56,000 bases of DNA from Deinococcus budaensis (GTDB lineage: Bacteria > Deinococcota > Deinococci > Deinococcales > Deinococcaceae), in assembly GCF_014201885.1 (NCBI RefSeq), contig NZ_JACHFN010000018.1, positions 1 through 56,000 of the forward strand, written 5' to 3'. A model generated the notes under the pieces. The model saw only the letters and a list, made by a program, of their open reading frames with translations. It made no database searches and was not told the origin of the DNA. This document shows, in pieces, positions 24,419 to 31,494 of the stretch. The position numbers were made by a program, and so were the translations under genes. Numbering within the stretch: the stretch's first letter is position 1; each line of letters starts with the position of its first letter.

Positions 24419-24796
24419 GTCCTCGCCGGACGGGCAGCAGCCGGAAAAATGTCAGGGAGGGGCACCGACATTTTTTCCGGCCTGCGGCCTCAAGGATTCG
24501 GCGGGGCTTTCCCTGTCAACGGCAACCCCACAAGGGGGGCGGCCAGGGGCCGCACCGTTGACAGGCAAAAGCAAAAGCAGGAGGAAAGACCGGGGCGTGA
24601 GCGGACCAGGGGCGCGGGGTGGTGGGCCAGGGAGCCGCCAGGGGCGGCACACCGGGGGGCTGCTCCCCCCCGGTGTGGGCGCGCACCTGAGGAAAAGGGG
24701 AAGGCGGGAAAAGCCGTCTTAGAGGGCATAAATGCTTGACTGTGTACCACATTGGTGGTACACTTTCCTTACCCCGGACAGAGGGGGAAGGAGCGC
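24419..24796 (+). repeat. Long leader repeat, copy 2
   Basis: It is nearly identical to 4292-4656, with a small insertion around 24655-24670. The inverted repeats at 24440-24481 and 24512-24565 are preserved. In the first, the bases next to the A/T tract differ between copies but pairing is kept or extended (ATGTC with GACAT here), which favours a functional stem. It ends in operator site 3 and the CCCCGGACAGAGGG element. Confidence 0.75.
24736..24764 (+). promoter_or_regulatory. Promoter with palindromic operator, site 3
   Basis: -35 TTGACT (24736-24741), 17-base spacer and -10 TACACT (24759-24764). The palindrome TGTACCACATTGGTGGTACA is at 24743-24762. It drives the J-domain gene at 24799. 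Confidence 0.8.
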
Positions 24797-24798
24797 AA

Positions 24799-25287
24799 GT
24801 GAACTACTTCCAGAACGTGACCACCGCCGACGAACTCAAGGCCGCCTACCGCGTGCTGTGCAAGCAGTACCACCCAGACAAGGGCGGCAGCACCGAGCAG
24901 ATGCAGGAGATCAACACCCAGTATGAGCGGCTGATGGCCCGCTTGCTGAGCGGCAAAGGTGCCGACGAGTACGGCCAGGGCAAGTTTTACAAGACCCGTG
25001 AGGAAGAGGCCGAGGTTGAAGCCAAGGTGCGCGAGGCCGTGGAGAAGATCGCTCACCTCGACGGCGTAGAGGTGGAAATCATCGGGGCGTGGGTGTGGGT
25101 ATCCGGCGACACCAAACCCCACAAGGACACCTTGAAGGCTGCGGGCTACTGGTGGATGCACAAGCGCGCAATGTGGGCGTTCAAGGGCAAGGCCAGCAGC
25201 GGGCGGGGCAACACCAGCATGGAGGAAATGCGCGAGAAGTACGGTTCTGAGCGCCTGACGCGCTCCCGCACCCTCAAGGCCAGCTAA
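24799..25287 (+). CDS. J-domain (DnaJ-like) protein
   Basis: This encodes 162 residues from the GTG at 24799, after GGGGGAAGGAG. The N-terminal J domain is short but has the essential HPD (KQYHPDKGG, around residues 24-32) on the ELKAAYRVLCKQ helix. The C-terminal half has a VEVEIIGAWVWVSGDT beta segment and a WWMHKRAMWAF segment typical of J proteins from mobile elements. It should stimulate a host DnaK on a plasmid-specific client such as a replication or transfer protein; the client is unknown. Operator site 3 is directly upstream, and a strong hairpin follows the stop. Confidence 0.8.
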   Translation: MNYFQNVTTADELKAAYRVLCKQYHPDKGGSTEQMQEINTQYERLMARLLSGKGADEYGQGKFYKTREEEAEVEAKVREAVEKIAHLDGVEVEIIGAWVWVSGDTKPHKDTLKAAGYWWMHKRAMWAFKGKASSGRGNTSMEEMREKYGSERLTRSRTLKAS

Positions 25288-25290
25288 CCC

Positions 25291-25321
25291 GGCGGGGCCG
25301 CCCGACCAGGGCGGCCCCGCC
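25291..25321. other. Strong GC hairpin after the J-domain gene
   Basis: Perfect 13-bp stem GGCGGGGCCGCCC / GGGCGGCCCCGCC, loop GACCA, no T tail. It is probably a transcript-end stabiliser or attenuator before operator site 4. Confidence 0.75.
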
Positions 25322-25340
25322 CCTCCAGAGCGGAAAAGGC

Positions 25341-25369
25341 TTGATTATGTACCACAAACGTGGTACACT
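25341..25369 (+). promoter_or_regulatory. Promoter with palindromic operator, site 4
   Basis: -35 TTGATT (25341-25346), 17-base spacer and -10 TACACT (25364-25369), with the palindrome TGTACCACAAACGTGGTACA at 25348-25367. A CCCCGGACAGAGGGGAAAGG element precedes the GTG at 25406. Confidence 0.8.
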
Positions 25370-25405
25370 TCTTTTACCCCGGACAGAGGGGAAAGGAGCG
25401 AGACC

Positions 25406-25924
25406 GTGAACAAAGACAAGCCCCGTAACAAGAGCCGCACTTGGAAGGTGGACCTTTATGGCGGATGGGGTGACGGCCCGAGCGCGACCGTGTACCTCGG
25501 GAGCTGCACCGTCACGCTCAGCGCCGACCACGAAGGCACCCTGAGCGCCCAAGTGGACGGCGAGGCCGAGACGGTCGAGGAGGCCGTGAGGTTACTGAAC
25601 TGGGCCAAGCGGGACGGCCGCGTGGTGCTGCTGGAGGAAACCCGCACGCCCGAGACGGAAGCGCCCAACACCGCCTTTACCGAGATCGTCATTGGCAAGC
25701 CGCGCGCTGCTCTGCTGCACCGCATCATGGGCATCCTTGGTCTGCCCAGCGCCCAGCATTACGCGCTCGCCGCTGCGGCCCTGGGAGAGTGGGCACCCGT
25801 GCCCAGCCTCGCGGACCTCTACGAACGGGAAGCCCGTGTGGTGTGGGCGCACCTGTGCCGCCTGTATCCGGGTGCCCGCAGCGTGGCCGCCGCCGTGAGC
25901 GCCCGCAGCGCCCGCGCCGCCTGA
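25406..25924 (+). CDS. Hypothetical protein of accessory cassette 2
   Basis: This encodes 172 residues from the GTG at 25406, after GGGGAAAGGAG. The N-terminus is basic and followed by a beta-rich stretch (WKVDLYGGWGDGPSATVYLG, then TVTLSADHEG). The C-terminal 60 residues are helical and Ala/Arg-rich. The gene occupies the second position of cassette 2, under operator site 4. No known family is recognised. Confidence 0.6.
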   Translation: MNKDKPRNKSRTWKVDLYGGWGDGPSATVYLGSCTVTLSADHEGTLSAQVDGEAETVEEAVRLLNWAKRDGRVVLLEETRTPETEAPNTAFTEIVIGKPRAALLHRIMGILGLPSAQHYALAAAALGEWAPVPSLADLYEREARVVWAHLCRLYPGARSVAAAVSARSARAA

Positions 25925-25932
25925 CCCTGCAC

Positions 25933-25956
25933 GGCCCCGCCGAGGGAGGCGGGGCC
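25933..25956. other. GC-rich intergenic hairpin
   Basis: Stem GGCCCCGCC / GGCGGGGCC, loop GAGGGA. It has the same arms as the hairpin at 5618-5641 in cassette 1. Confidence 0.7.
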
Positions 25957-25980
25957 ACTCTTCCCCAGGAGTGACCCGCG

Positions 25981-26340
25981 ATGACGACCCAAGCCCGCAC
26001 CCCTGAACTTGAAGCCGAGGCCGAGCGGATGCGCGAGCGGCGCCGTCACCTCGCCCGCAATATCCGCCAGGCCCGCATCCTCGCCCGCCAGCTCCCCCCC
26101 AACCCGGCAGGCACGGACTTCTTGCGCCGTTACCGCCGCGTGACCACCCAGCAGGGTTATCTCTACCCCAACCCCGACCGCGCCGCTGCCTGCCAGGAGC
26201 GGGCCGACCATGCCCGCAAATCTTACGAGTTGCTCCGTGCCGCCGCAGGTGAGGGCAACGAGCAGGCCGCCACGATGTTGGAGGCCGTCAAAGCTACCGT
26301 TGATCTGTACGCCGCCCTCGCCCAGAGCGCCCCGCATTGA
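25981..26340 (+). CDS. Hypothetical helical protein of accessory cassette 2
   Basis: This encodes 119 residues, with CCAGGAG about 10 bases before the ATG at 25981. It is almost wholly helical and Arg/Ala-rich, with a coiled-coil-like N-terminus (ELEAEAERMRERRRHLARNIRQAR) and no Cys, signal peptide or membrane segment. It is probably co-transcribed with the preceding gene across the hairpin. Function is unknown; the basic helices could contact nucleic acid. Confidence 0.55.
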   Translation: MTTQARTPELEAEAERMRERRRHLARNIRQARILARQLPPNPAGTDFLRRYRRVTTQQGYLYPNPDRAAACQERADHARKSYELLRAAAGEGNEQAATMLEAVKATVDLYAALAQSAPH

Positions 26341-26425
26341 CGCTCCCGGGCAGCCGGAGGCCCCTTGTGGAAAAGGCGGGAAAGTGTGCGGCGTGTGTCA
26401 GACACGCCGCACTCCCCTCCCGGGC

Positions 26426-27014
26426 ATGGCAAAACGAAGAACACGAAAAAAGGACGACCCCGCCGGGACGCTCGGCCTCGCGCTGCTTTTTGGCACGCTC
26501 TACGCCGGGTGGAGTGCCAACTGGGGGCTGCTGGGCCTGCTGCTGCTGGTCTTGGTGGCTGCCCTGGCCGGGTTCATCCTGCGGGGCCGTCGCCGTCAGG
26601 CCCGTGCCCTGGCCCTGCGAGATCTTCAGGCGCTCACGCCCCGTCAACTGGAGTTGCATGTCGCCCAGGTCATCTCCGCCTTGCCCGGGTGGCGGGCCGA
26701 GGCGACACGCGGCAGCAGCGATCAGGGCGCGGACGTGATCGCCGTGGGGCCAGGTGGGGTGCGGGTCGCTGTGCAGGTCAAGCATTACAGGAACAACGTC
26801 GGCAACGCGGCGGTGCAGGAGATCGTGGCGGCTGGGGGCGTTCTACCGTTGTTCGCAGGCGGTGGTCGTCACCAGCGGGCCAGGTTATACCCGCCCAGCT
26901 CAGGCCCTCGCCCAGGCCAACAGGGTGCCGCTGTGGGGACCAAGCGAGCTGTTCCAGCTTCAAGAATTGGCTGCCCGGGGGCAAACCCCGCCGCCCGCCT
27001 TGCTTCCCCTTTGA
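26426..27014 (+). pseudogene. Membrane-anchored Mrr-like restriction endonuclease, frameshifted
   Basis: The ATG at 26426 opens a frame with a basic N-terminus and two membrane helices (about residues 14-50), then an Mrr-type PD-(D/E)xK domain: LTPRQLELHVAQVI, D in SSDQGADVIAV and the QVK of VAVQVKHYRN. At the G5 run 26834-26838 the frame is lost. Removing one G restores AFYRCSQAVVVTSGPGYT, a typical Mrr continuation, through to the stop at 27012-27014. Intact homologues would be about 195 residues. The indel may be real inactivation or a sequencing error. Confidence 0.75.
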
Positions 27015-27126
27015 ACGGCACTCCCCGCGCCGAGCGCTGCACGGATAAGGAACGCCGTTGCCAGACGGCAAGTCCTGCAAAAATGCTCTGAATGCGGGAC
27101 CTCGGCCGCACAGCGTCGCTCACGGT

Positions 27127-27189
27127 GCCCAGATACTTCCTGAGCTGGAAAGCCGATGAACACAGTGTTTCAAGCCTCTAACAGCGTTA
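27127..27189 (+). repeat. Imperfect direct repeat left of the hydrolase gene
   Basis: It aligns with 28388-28451 across GCCCAGA ... CCGATGAACAC ... AACAGCGTTA. Both copies contain an ATG that opens as M-N-T-(V/A)-F-Q-A, and many differences fall at third codon positions. This suggests the repeats derive from the 5' end of a once-coding gene. Confidence 0.5.
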
Positions 27190-27205
27190 TGTGTTACGTT
27201 GAACC

Positions 27206-28351
27206 ATGCGTAAAATCACGTTGGCCCTTGCCGTTGCCCTCAGTCCTTTCGCTGCGGCTGGCGGCTCAGGTGGCCCCGCGCCGGTCACCCAGCTCCCCCA
27301 GCGTGTGAACACCACCCTGAACTTCGGGGATTTCACGAGTGCGGCGCAGTGGACCTACCCCGCCGCGCAGACCGGGAAGCTGCCCGCCGTGCTGCTGATT
27401 CACGGCTCCACCCCCGCTGACATGGATTTCACCGTCACCGGCCCCGACGGCAAGGTGCTCAGCCGCATCTTCGCGGACCTCTCCCAGGGCCTGAGCAGCC
27501 AGGGGATCGCGGTGCTGCGCTACAACAAGCATTACGTGAGCGGCCCCGGCAAGGTGGACTACCAGAGCTTTTATACCAAGGCCGACCTGAACACCTTCCT
27601 GAAGGACGCCGAGACGGCCCTGAACGCCATCAAGGCCAACCCGCGTGTCGATCCGGAGCGCATCTATGTGTACGGCTGGAGCGAGGGCAGCACCGTCGCC
27701 GCCGCCCTGGTGAACAACCACCCGGAAGTCGCGGGGCTGATCTTGCAAGCGCCTGTGACGCTGCCGTGGGCGGACCTGTTCGACAAGCAGCTCACGGACG
27801 TGCAACTGCCGTACCTAAAGCAGGTGGTACCGGATGGGCTGACCAACCAGAACCTGACCGTGGCCTACACCGGCCCTGGCGGTCTGGTCGCCCGCAGTGC
27901 CCTGACCTTCGCCCTGAACCAGGAGAGCCTGGCTGCCGGGAAGTACGAACTGAATCTGGCCGCTTACGATCAGAACAAGAACGGCGTCGTGGAACTGGAC
28001 AGTGAGTACCTGCCCGGCGCGCGCGCTGTTGTGAAGTTCCTGATCGAGACCCCACAGGCGCCCCTGAACATCTACTCCCGCGCCCGTGCGCTGCCGGTCA
28101 CGACTGCCCAGGCTCCCTCGATCAAGGTGCCAGTGCTGATCTTGCAAGGCCAGAACGACGCCAACACGCCCGCGAAGTATCTGAACGCCCTGACCGACGC
28201 CCTGAGGAAAAGCGGTGTCCCAACCACCGTGAAGCTGTACCCCGGCCTGGGGCATAGCCTCGGAAAGGCCCCCAGCATCGTTCAGGACAACTTCCAGCCC
28301 ATCGAGACGCAGCCCATCAACGACACGGCGGTCTGGATCAAGGGACGCTGA
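27206..28351 (+). CDS. Secreted alpha/beta hydrolase
   Basis: This encodes 381 residues. A signal peptide (residues 1-18) is followed by an alpha/beta hydrolase fold: LLIHGS (oxyanion region), nucleophile elbow GWSEGS, acid loop LILQGQNDANTP and catalytic GLGHS. The family is that of dienelactone-hydrolase-like or prolyl-peptidase-like secreted esterases; the substrate cannot be told from sequence. The gene stands alone between imperfect direct repeats (27127 and 28388), which may mark a mobile or transposed unit. Length and motifs look intact. Confidence 0.82.
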   Translation: MRKITLALAVALSPFAAAGGSGGPAPVTQLPQRVNTTLNFGDFTSAAQWTYPAAQTGKLPAVLLIHGSTPADMDFTVTGPDGKVLSRIFADLSQGLSSQGIAVLRYNKHYVSGPGKVDYQSFYTKADLNTFLKDAETALNAIKANPRVDPERIYVYGWSEGSTVAAALVNNHPEVAGLILQAPVTLPWADLFDKQLTDVQLPYLKQVVPDGLTNQNLTVAYTGPGGLVARSALTFALNQESLAAGKYELNLAAYDQNKNGVVELDSEYLPGARAVVKFLIETPQAPLNIYSRARALPVTTAQAPSIKVPVLILQGQNDANTPAKYLNALTDALRKSGVPTTVKLYPGLGHSLGKAPSIVQDNFQPIETQPINDTAVWIKGR

Positions 28352-28387
28352 ACAACCCCGGCGCGCCTTCCTCGACGGAATGCGCTG

Positions 28388-28451
28388 CGCCCAGACGCCT
28401 TCTGAGCCGCTAAACCGATGAACACGGCGTTCCAGGCCCTCAACGGCGTAA
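28388..28451 (+). repeat. Imperfect direct repeat right of the hydrolase gene
   Basis: This is the right-hand partner of 27127-27189, carrying CCGATGAACACGGCGTTCCA. The rest of 28352-28646 holds no gene I can support. Confidence 0.5.
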
Positions 28452-28646
28452 GCAGTAGCCAACGCTTCCATTCATGACTGCTTGCTTCCTTGCAAACTCG
28501 GAGATTGACCACCTCGTCCGGTGTTCTGTGCGCGTCCTACCTGCAACCAAGTCGAGCACACACCTTCAGGGTTTACCTGCGAGAGACTGAGAGAACAAGG
28601 CGGTTGACTTTACAAGGGGTTCTTCTTCTTTCATACTGCGTGAGAT

Positions 28647-29117
28647 ATGGCTTACAAGAAGCTCAGCGAGCAGATGCAGGAACTCAGTAATCCTCAGCGC
28701 AGCGATGCCTTCGTTCGCCAGTTTCGTGACGCGGTGCGGGAAGGCAAGATTGACGCCATGTATCTGCCTGAACGCTTCACGATGCCGAAGGAGTTCAGGC
28801 GCCGGGGCGCGGAAGGCAGCTACCAGCGGGACGCCCGGGACATGCTGTTTGAAGTGACGCCCGACGCTGAGCAGTGGTTCGAGCAGACCAATACGGATCT
28901 GGCCGCCCCTTCGCGCCGCAGCGGGACGCCCAAGCCCACCGCCGAGAACATTGAGGCCGGTCTGGTCGATTTCAGAGCGCTGGCCGAAGAGACCCGCCGG
29001 AAGATGCAGGCCAGCTACGAGAAGGGCCAAGCCCTCGGACAGAGCCGCAGTCAGGCTGCCAAGGGCAAGCGCGCTAAGGCGGCCACCGGCACCCGGAAGA
29101 CCGCCCGCCGCAAGTAG
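28647..29117 (+). CDS. Hypothetical basic protein upstream of parA
   Basis: This encodes 156 residues, ATG at 28647. The N-terminal 60 residues are helical with mixed charge (EQMQELSNPQRSDAFVRQFRDAVREG). A Pro/Thr linker follows, and the last 25 residues are a histone-H1-like Lys/Ala/Arg tail (KGKRAKAATGTRKTARRK), suggesting DNA binding. A terminator closes the gene at 29142. Position just upstream of the partition pair hints at a role in plasmid maintenance, but no family is recognised. Confidence 0.6.
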   Translation: MAYKKLSEQMQELSNPQRSDAFVRQFRDAVREGKIDAMYLPERFTMPKEFRRRGAEGSYQRDARDMLFEVTPDAEQWFEQTNTDLAAPSRRSGTPKPTAENIEAGLVDFRALAEETRRKMQASYEKGQALGQSRSQAAKGKRAKAATGTRKTARRK

Positions 29118-29141
29118 ACCTCTCCCCTACCGAGCAACCGG

Positions 29142-29164
29142 GGCGCCCTCACAGGGCGCCTTTT
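29142..29164 (+). terminator. Rho-independent terminator
   Basis: Stem GGCGCCC / GGGCGCC, loop TCACA, T4 tail. It separates the basic protein gene from the parA operon. Confidence 0.75.
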
Positions 29165-29167
29165 CTC

Positions 29168-29205
29168 TGCATGTTTACATTTTTACATACTTGTATGTTC
29201 GCGTG
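29168..29205 (+). repeat. AT-rich repeat, copy 3 of 5 (parA upstream region)
   Basis: TGCATGTTTACATTTTTACA followed by TACTTGTATGTTCGCGTG, ending 12 bases before the parA ATG. It contains ACAT/ATGT half sites in both orientations. For ParF/ParG-type systems the operator and centromere lie just here, so this is the best candidate binding site for the RHH partner. Confidence 0.6.
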
Positions 29206-29217
29206 TTAAAATGTCGT

Positions 29218-29832
29218 ATGGCAAAAGTCATCAGCATCGGCAACATGAAGGGCGGCGTGGGCAAGACGACCAGCGCCGTCCACCTGGCGCAGCAGCTCGG
29301 GCGCAAGGGGAAGACGCTGCTCCTCGATGCTGACGAGGAGTTGCAGTGCGCGGTGTACTGGCGGGCCAGCGACTTCGAGGGCTGGACCTTCGATGCCCTG
29401 CCCTTCCGCGAGTTCACCCCGGAGAAGGCCGAGGGCTACGAGTACGTCATCATCGACACCAAGGGCAACGAGCAGGGCCAGGACCTCGTGAGCCTCGCCC
29501 ATTCCAGCGATCTGCTGGTCATCCCCACCAAGCCGGACGGTCTCAGCGCGACTGGCCTCATCCGCACCCTCACCCCCCTTGTTGATGCCGGAGTGAGCAA
29601 CTACCGGGTGCTGATCGTCGCCAACGTTGGCGGCCGTGGTGAGGAGCTGCGGGACGCCCTTGCCGAGCAGGAGGTGCCCGTCATGACCACGCTGGTCCGG
29701 CAGAGCACGGCGGTGGGAGACGCGGCCGAACGGCGGGTGCCGCTGGAGGCCTACACCACCAACCGCTACGCCAAGCTGGTTTCTCTCGATTACGGCAGCG
29801 TGGCCCGCGAGGTACTGAACCATGTCCGCTGA
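29218..29832 (+). CDS. parA: ParA-family partition ATPase
   Basis: This encodes 204 residues from the ATG at 29218. The deviant Walker A KGGVGKTTS is at residues 11-19, Walker A' gives LLLDADEE, and VIIDTKG is the switch. There is no N-terminal helix-turn-helix, and the length matches ParF-like (type Ib) proteins, which rely on a small RHH partner for DNA binding and autoregulation. That partner overlaps the end of the gene. The protein should position plasmid copies on the nucleoid. Confidence 0.9.
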   Translation: MAKVISIGNMKGGVGKTTSAVHLAQQLGRKGKTLLLDADEELQCAVYWRASDFEGWTFDALPFREFTPEKAEGYEYVIIDTKGNEQGQDLVSLAHSSDLLVIPTKPDGLSATGLIRTLTPLVDAGVSNYRVLIVANVGGRGEELRDALAEQEVPVMTTLVRQSTAVGDAAERRVPLEAYTTNRYAKLVSLDYGSVAREVLNHVR

Positions 29833-30097
29833 GGGCAAAAAGGCCGGGCGCTTCAGCGGCCTCGACTCCATCCGCAGCAAACCCGAGGCTGCCGTTCCCG
29901 TCAGCCCTCCAGCAGCTTCACTGGCTGTCGCAGAAGACAAGAGCGCCAAGCCGGAGCCGTTCAGCAGTCATCTCCGGAACGGCACGAAGCGCAGGCTCAG
30001 GCAGGCTGCCGCCCGTGAGGACCGGAAACTGTTCGAGACGCTGGAGCAGGCCGTCGAGGAATACCTCAGCAAGCACCATCCCGACATTCGGGAGTAA
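29822..30097 (+). CDS. RHH centromere-binding partner of ParA (ParG-like)
   Basis: This encodes 91 residues; the ATG at 29822 overlaps parA by 11 bases. The N-terminal 45 residues are flexible and Lys/Pro-rich, and the C-terminal 40 (LRNGTKRRLRQAAAREDRKLFETLEQAVEEYL) have the pattern of a ribbon-helix-helix dimer. This is the ParG organisation: a mobile tail that stimulates ParA ATPase plus an RHH that binds operator and centromere. AT-rich repeats on both sides of the operon are likely targets. Confidence 0.75.
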   Translation: MSAEGKKAGRFSGLDSIRSKPEAAVPVSPPAASLAVAEDKSAKPEPFSSHLRNGTKRRLRQAAAREDRKLFETLEQAVEEYLSKHHPDIRE

Positions 30098-30127
30098 AAA
30101 GGGAAGGCCAACGCGCCCTCTGTTTTT

Positions 30128-30169
30128 AACATGCAAACATTTTTAATTTTTTACATGTAGGAATGTAGG
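30128..30169 (+). repeat. AT-rich repeat, copy 4 of 5
   Basis: AACATGCAAACATTTTTAAT followed by TTTTTACATGTAGGAATGTAGG, between the RHH gene and the primase. The left end adds an inverted half (ACATGCAAACAT). Confidence 0.6.
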
Positions 30170-30185
30170 AGTGAGGAGGATGCCC

Positions 30186-31148
30186 ATGTACGAGAACGAA
30201 CCCAAACTCATGCACCGGGAGGCGCGGAAGCTGGTCGCCTTGGGCATCCCAGTCATCCCAACAGGCGGCGGCATCAGCCCGAAGGCCAAGGAACCTCACC
30301 ACGAAGCCCTGAAGGGAACAGGCCACTGGTACATCAACAGGGGAGGGGAGAGGCGCAGCACCTGGAAAGTGTTCCAGGACCGTCTGCCGACGGAGGACGA
30401 GCTGGAGGCGTGGTATTTGGAGCACCGCGCCCGGGGCATCGGGTTCGTGACTGGCCGGAAGTCCGGGCGGGTGGTGGTGGACGTGGACGCGGAGGGCCTG
30501 GCCCTCCTCGTGGAGTTGGGCTGGGAGCCCCACGTCCTCACGCCGAGCGGCGGCGCGCACTTCTATGTGCCCCATCCCGGGTGGTACGTGCCGAGCAACG
30601 CCAGCAAGAACAAGGCGGTCCTGCCCCCAGGCTTCGATATTCGGGGGGACGGCGGATATGCCATGTACCCGCCGTCGAGGAATCGCAAAGGGCAGTACCG
30701 GCGCACCGGCCACCGCAAGCCGCTTCGGGTCGAGGACATTCCCGACTCTGTGACGGTGGGGGGCACGACGTACCCGCTGCGGTGGGCGCTGGGGCTGGTG
30801 CAGCCAGCAGAGACCGCACAGCCTACCCAGGCGCAGAGGGCGCAGGCCCACCAGAGCCAGGTCGGGCAGGGCGAGCGGCGCGTGCCGGTGTGGCTGATGT
30901 TGGACCGGGCTTCAGCGTACGCGCCGATCAGCCGCAACCGGGGGGCGTTCATGTTCGGGCTGTGGATGCACGCCAACGACTACACCGAGGACGAGGCACT
31001 GGCGCACGTCGAGGAGTACGTGGACCGGGTGCAGGGGGTCAAGCGCACAGCCTTCACGGGGGACGAGGCGCGGCAGGCGGTGCAGAGCGCCTACGGGTAT
31101 CCCAGGAACGAGCCGTGGGAGCGCCAGGACGATGAGCGGGCCAGTTGA
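30186..31148 (+). CDS. Primase-polymerase (prim-pol) domain protein
   Basis: This encodes 320 residues. I chose the ATG at 30186 for spacing from GAGGAGG (30173-30179); an ATG at 30180 sits directly on the ribosome site. The archaeal/plasmid prim-pol signature is present: VVVDVDAEG (catalytic DxD, about residue 97), TPSGGAHFYVPH and FDIRGDGGYAMYPPS. The C-terminal part is helical, and there is no fused helicase. It should prime or extend DNA at the plasmid origin or during transfer. It lies between partition genes and repA, in keeping with a replication module. Confidence 0.82.
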   Translation: MYENEPKLMHREARKLVALGIPVIPTGGGISPKAKEPHHEALKGTGHWYINRGGERRSTWKVFQDRLPTEDELEAWYLEHRARGIGFVTGRKSGRVVVDVDAEGLALLVELGWEPHVLTPSGGAHFYVPHPGWYVPSNASKNKAVLPPGFDIRGDGGYAMYPPSRNRKGQYRRTGHRKPLRVEDIPDSVTVGGTTYPLRWALGLVQPAETAQPTQAQRAQAHQSQVGQGERRVPVWLMLDRASAYAPISRNRGAFMFGLWMHANDYTEDEALAHVEEYVDRVQGVKRTAFTGDEARQAVQSAYGYPRNEPWERQDDERAS

Positions 31149-31180
31149 TGCGGCAGGTCGAGACTCCTGCTTCACTCTTT

Positions 31181-31212
31181 AACATTTTTGCTTTTTTGCA
31201 TGTTTGTATGCA
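31181..31212 (+). repeat. AT-rich repeat, copy 5 of 5
   Basis: AACATTTTTGCTTTTTTGCA followed by TGTTTGTATGCA. It is very close to copy 1 and, like it, precedes a GC-rich inverted-repeat element. Confidence 0.6.
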
Positions 31213-31243
31213 GCGGTAGGCAGGTGGTTGAGGGGGTTCTCCC

Positions 31244-31332
31244 CGAGCCGAACCTAACAGCGGTCAGGCGGGCAAGTATCCGGGTGCCGCTCCGCACTGC
31301 CTGCCCTCCCCACGGTCTGGCTACCCCCCTCG
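31244..31332 (+). repeat. GC-rich inverted-repeat element, copy B
   Basis: It is bounded by AGCCGAACC (31246-31254) and GGTCTGGCT (31314-31322), with internal GCGGGCAA, GCCGCTCCGC and CTGCCCTCCCCACGGT blocks in the same order as copy A at 4097-4196. The remainder of 31149-31494 has no gene I can see. Confidence 0.5.
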
Positions 31333-31494
31333 TAGCGGGGCGAAGATCCATTTCTCGGGGTAGCTGTGAGGGGCGGGCCTGCGGCCCACGCGGCTCGCGC
31401 TGCGCGCGATTGGAGGGCGGTGTGCCCCAGCTCGGGCAGCAGGCTGTCGGAGAGGGCCACTCCAGCCGAGTCCGCTGAAAGGACTCCCGGGCCG

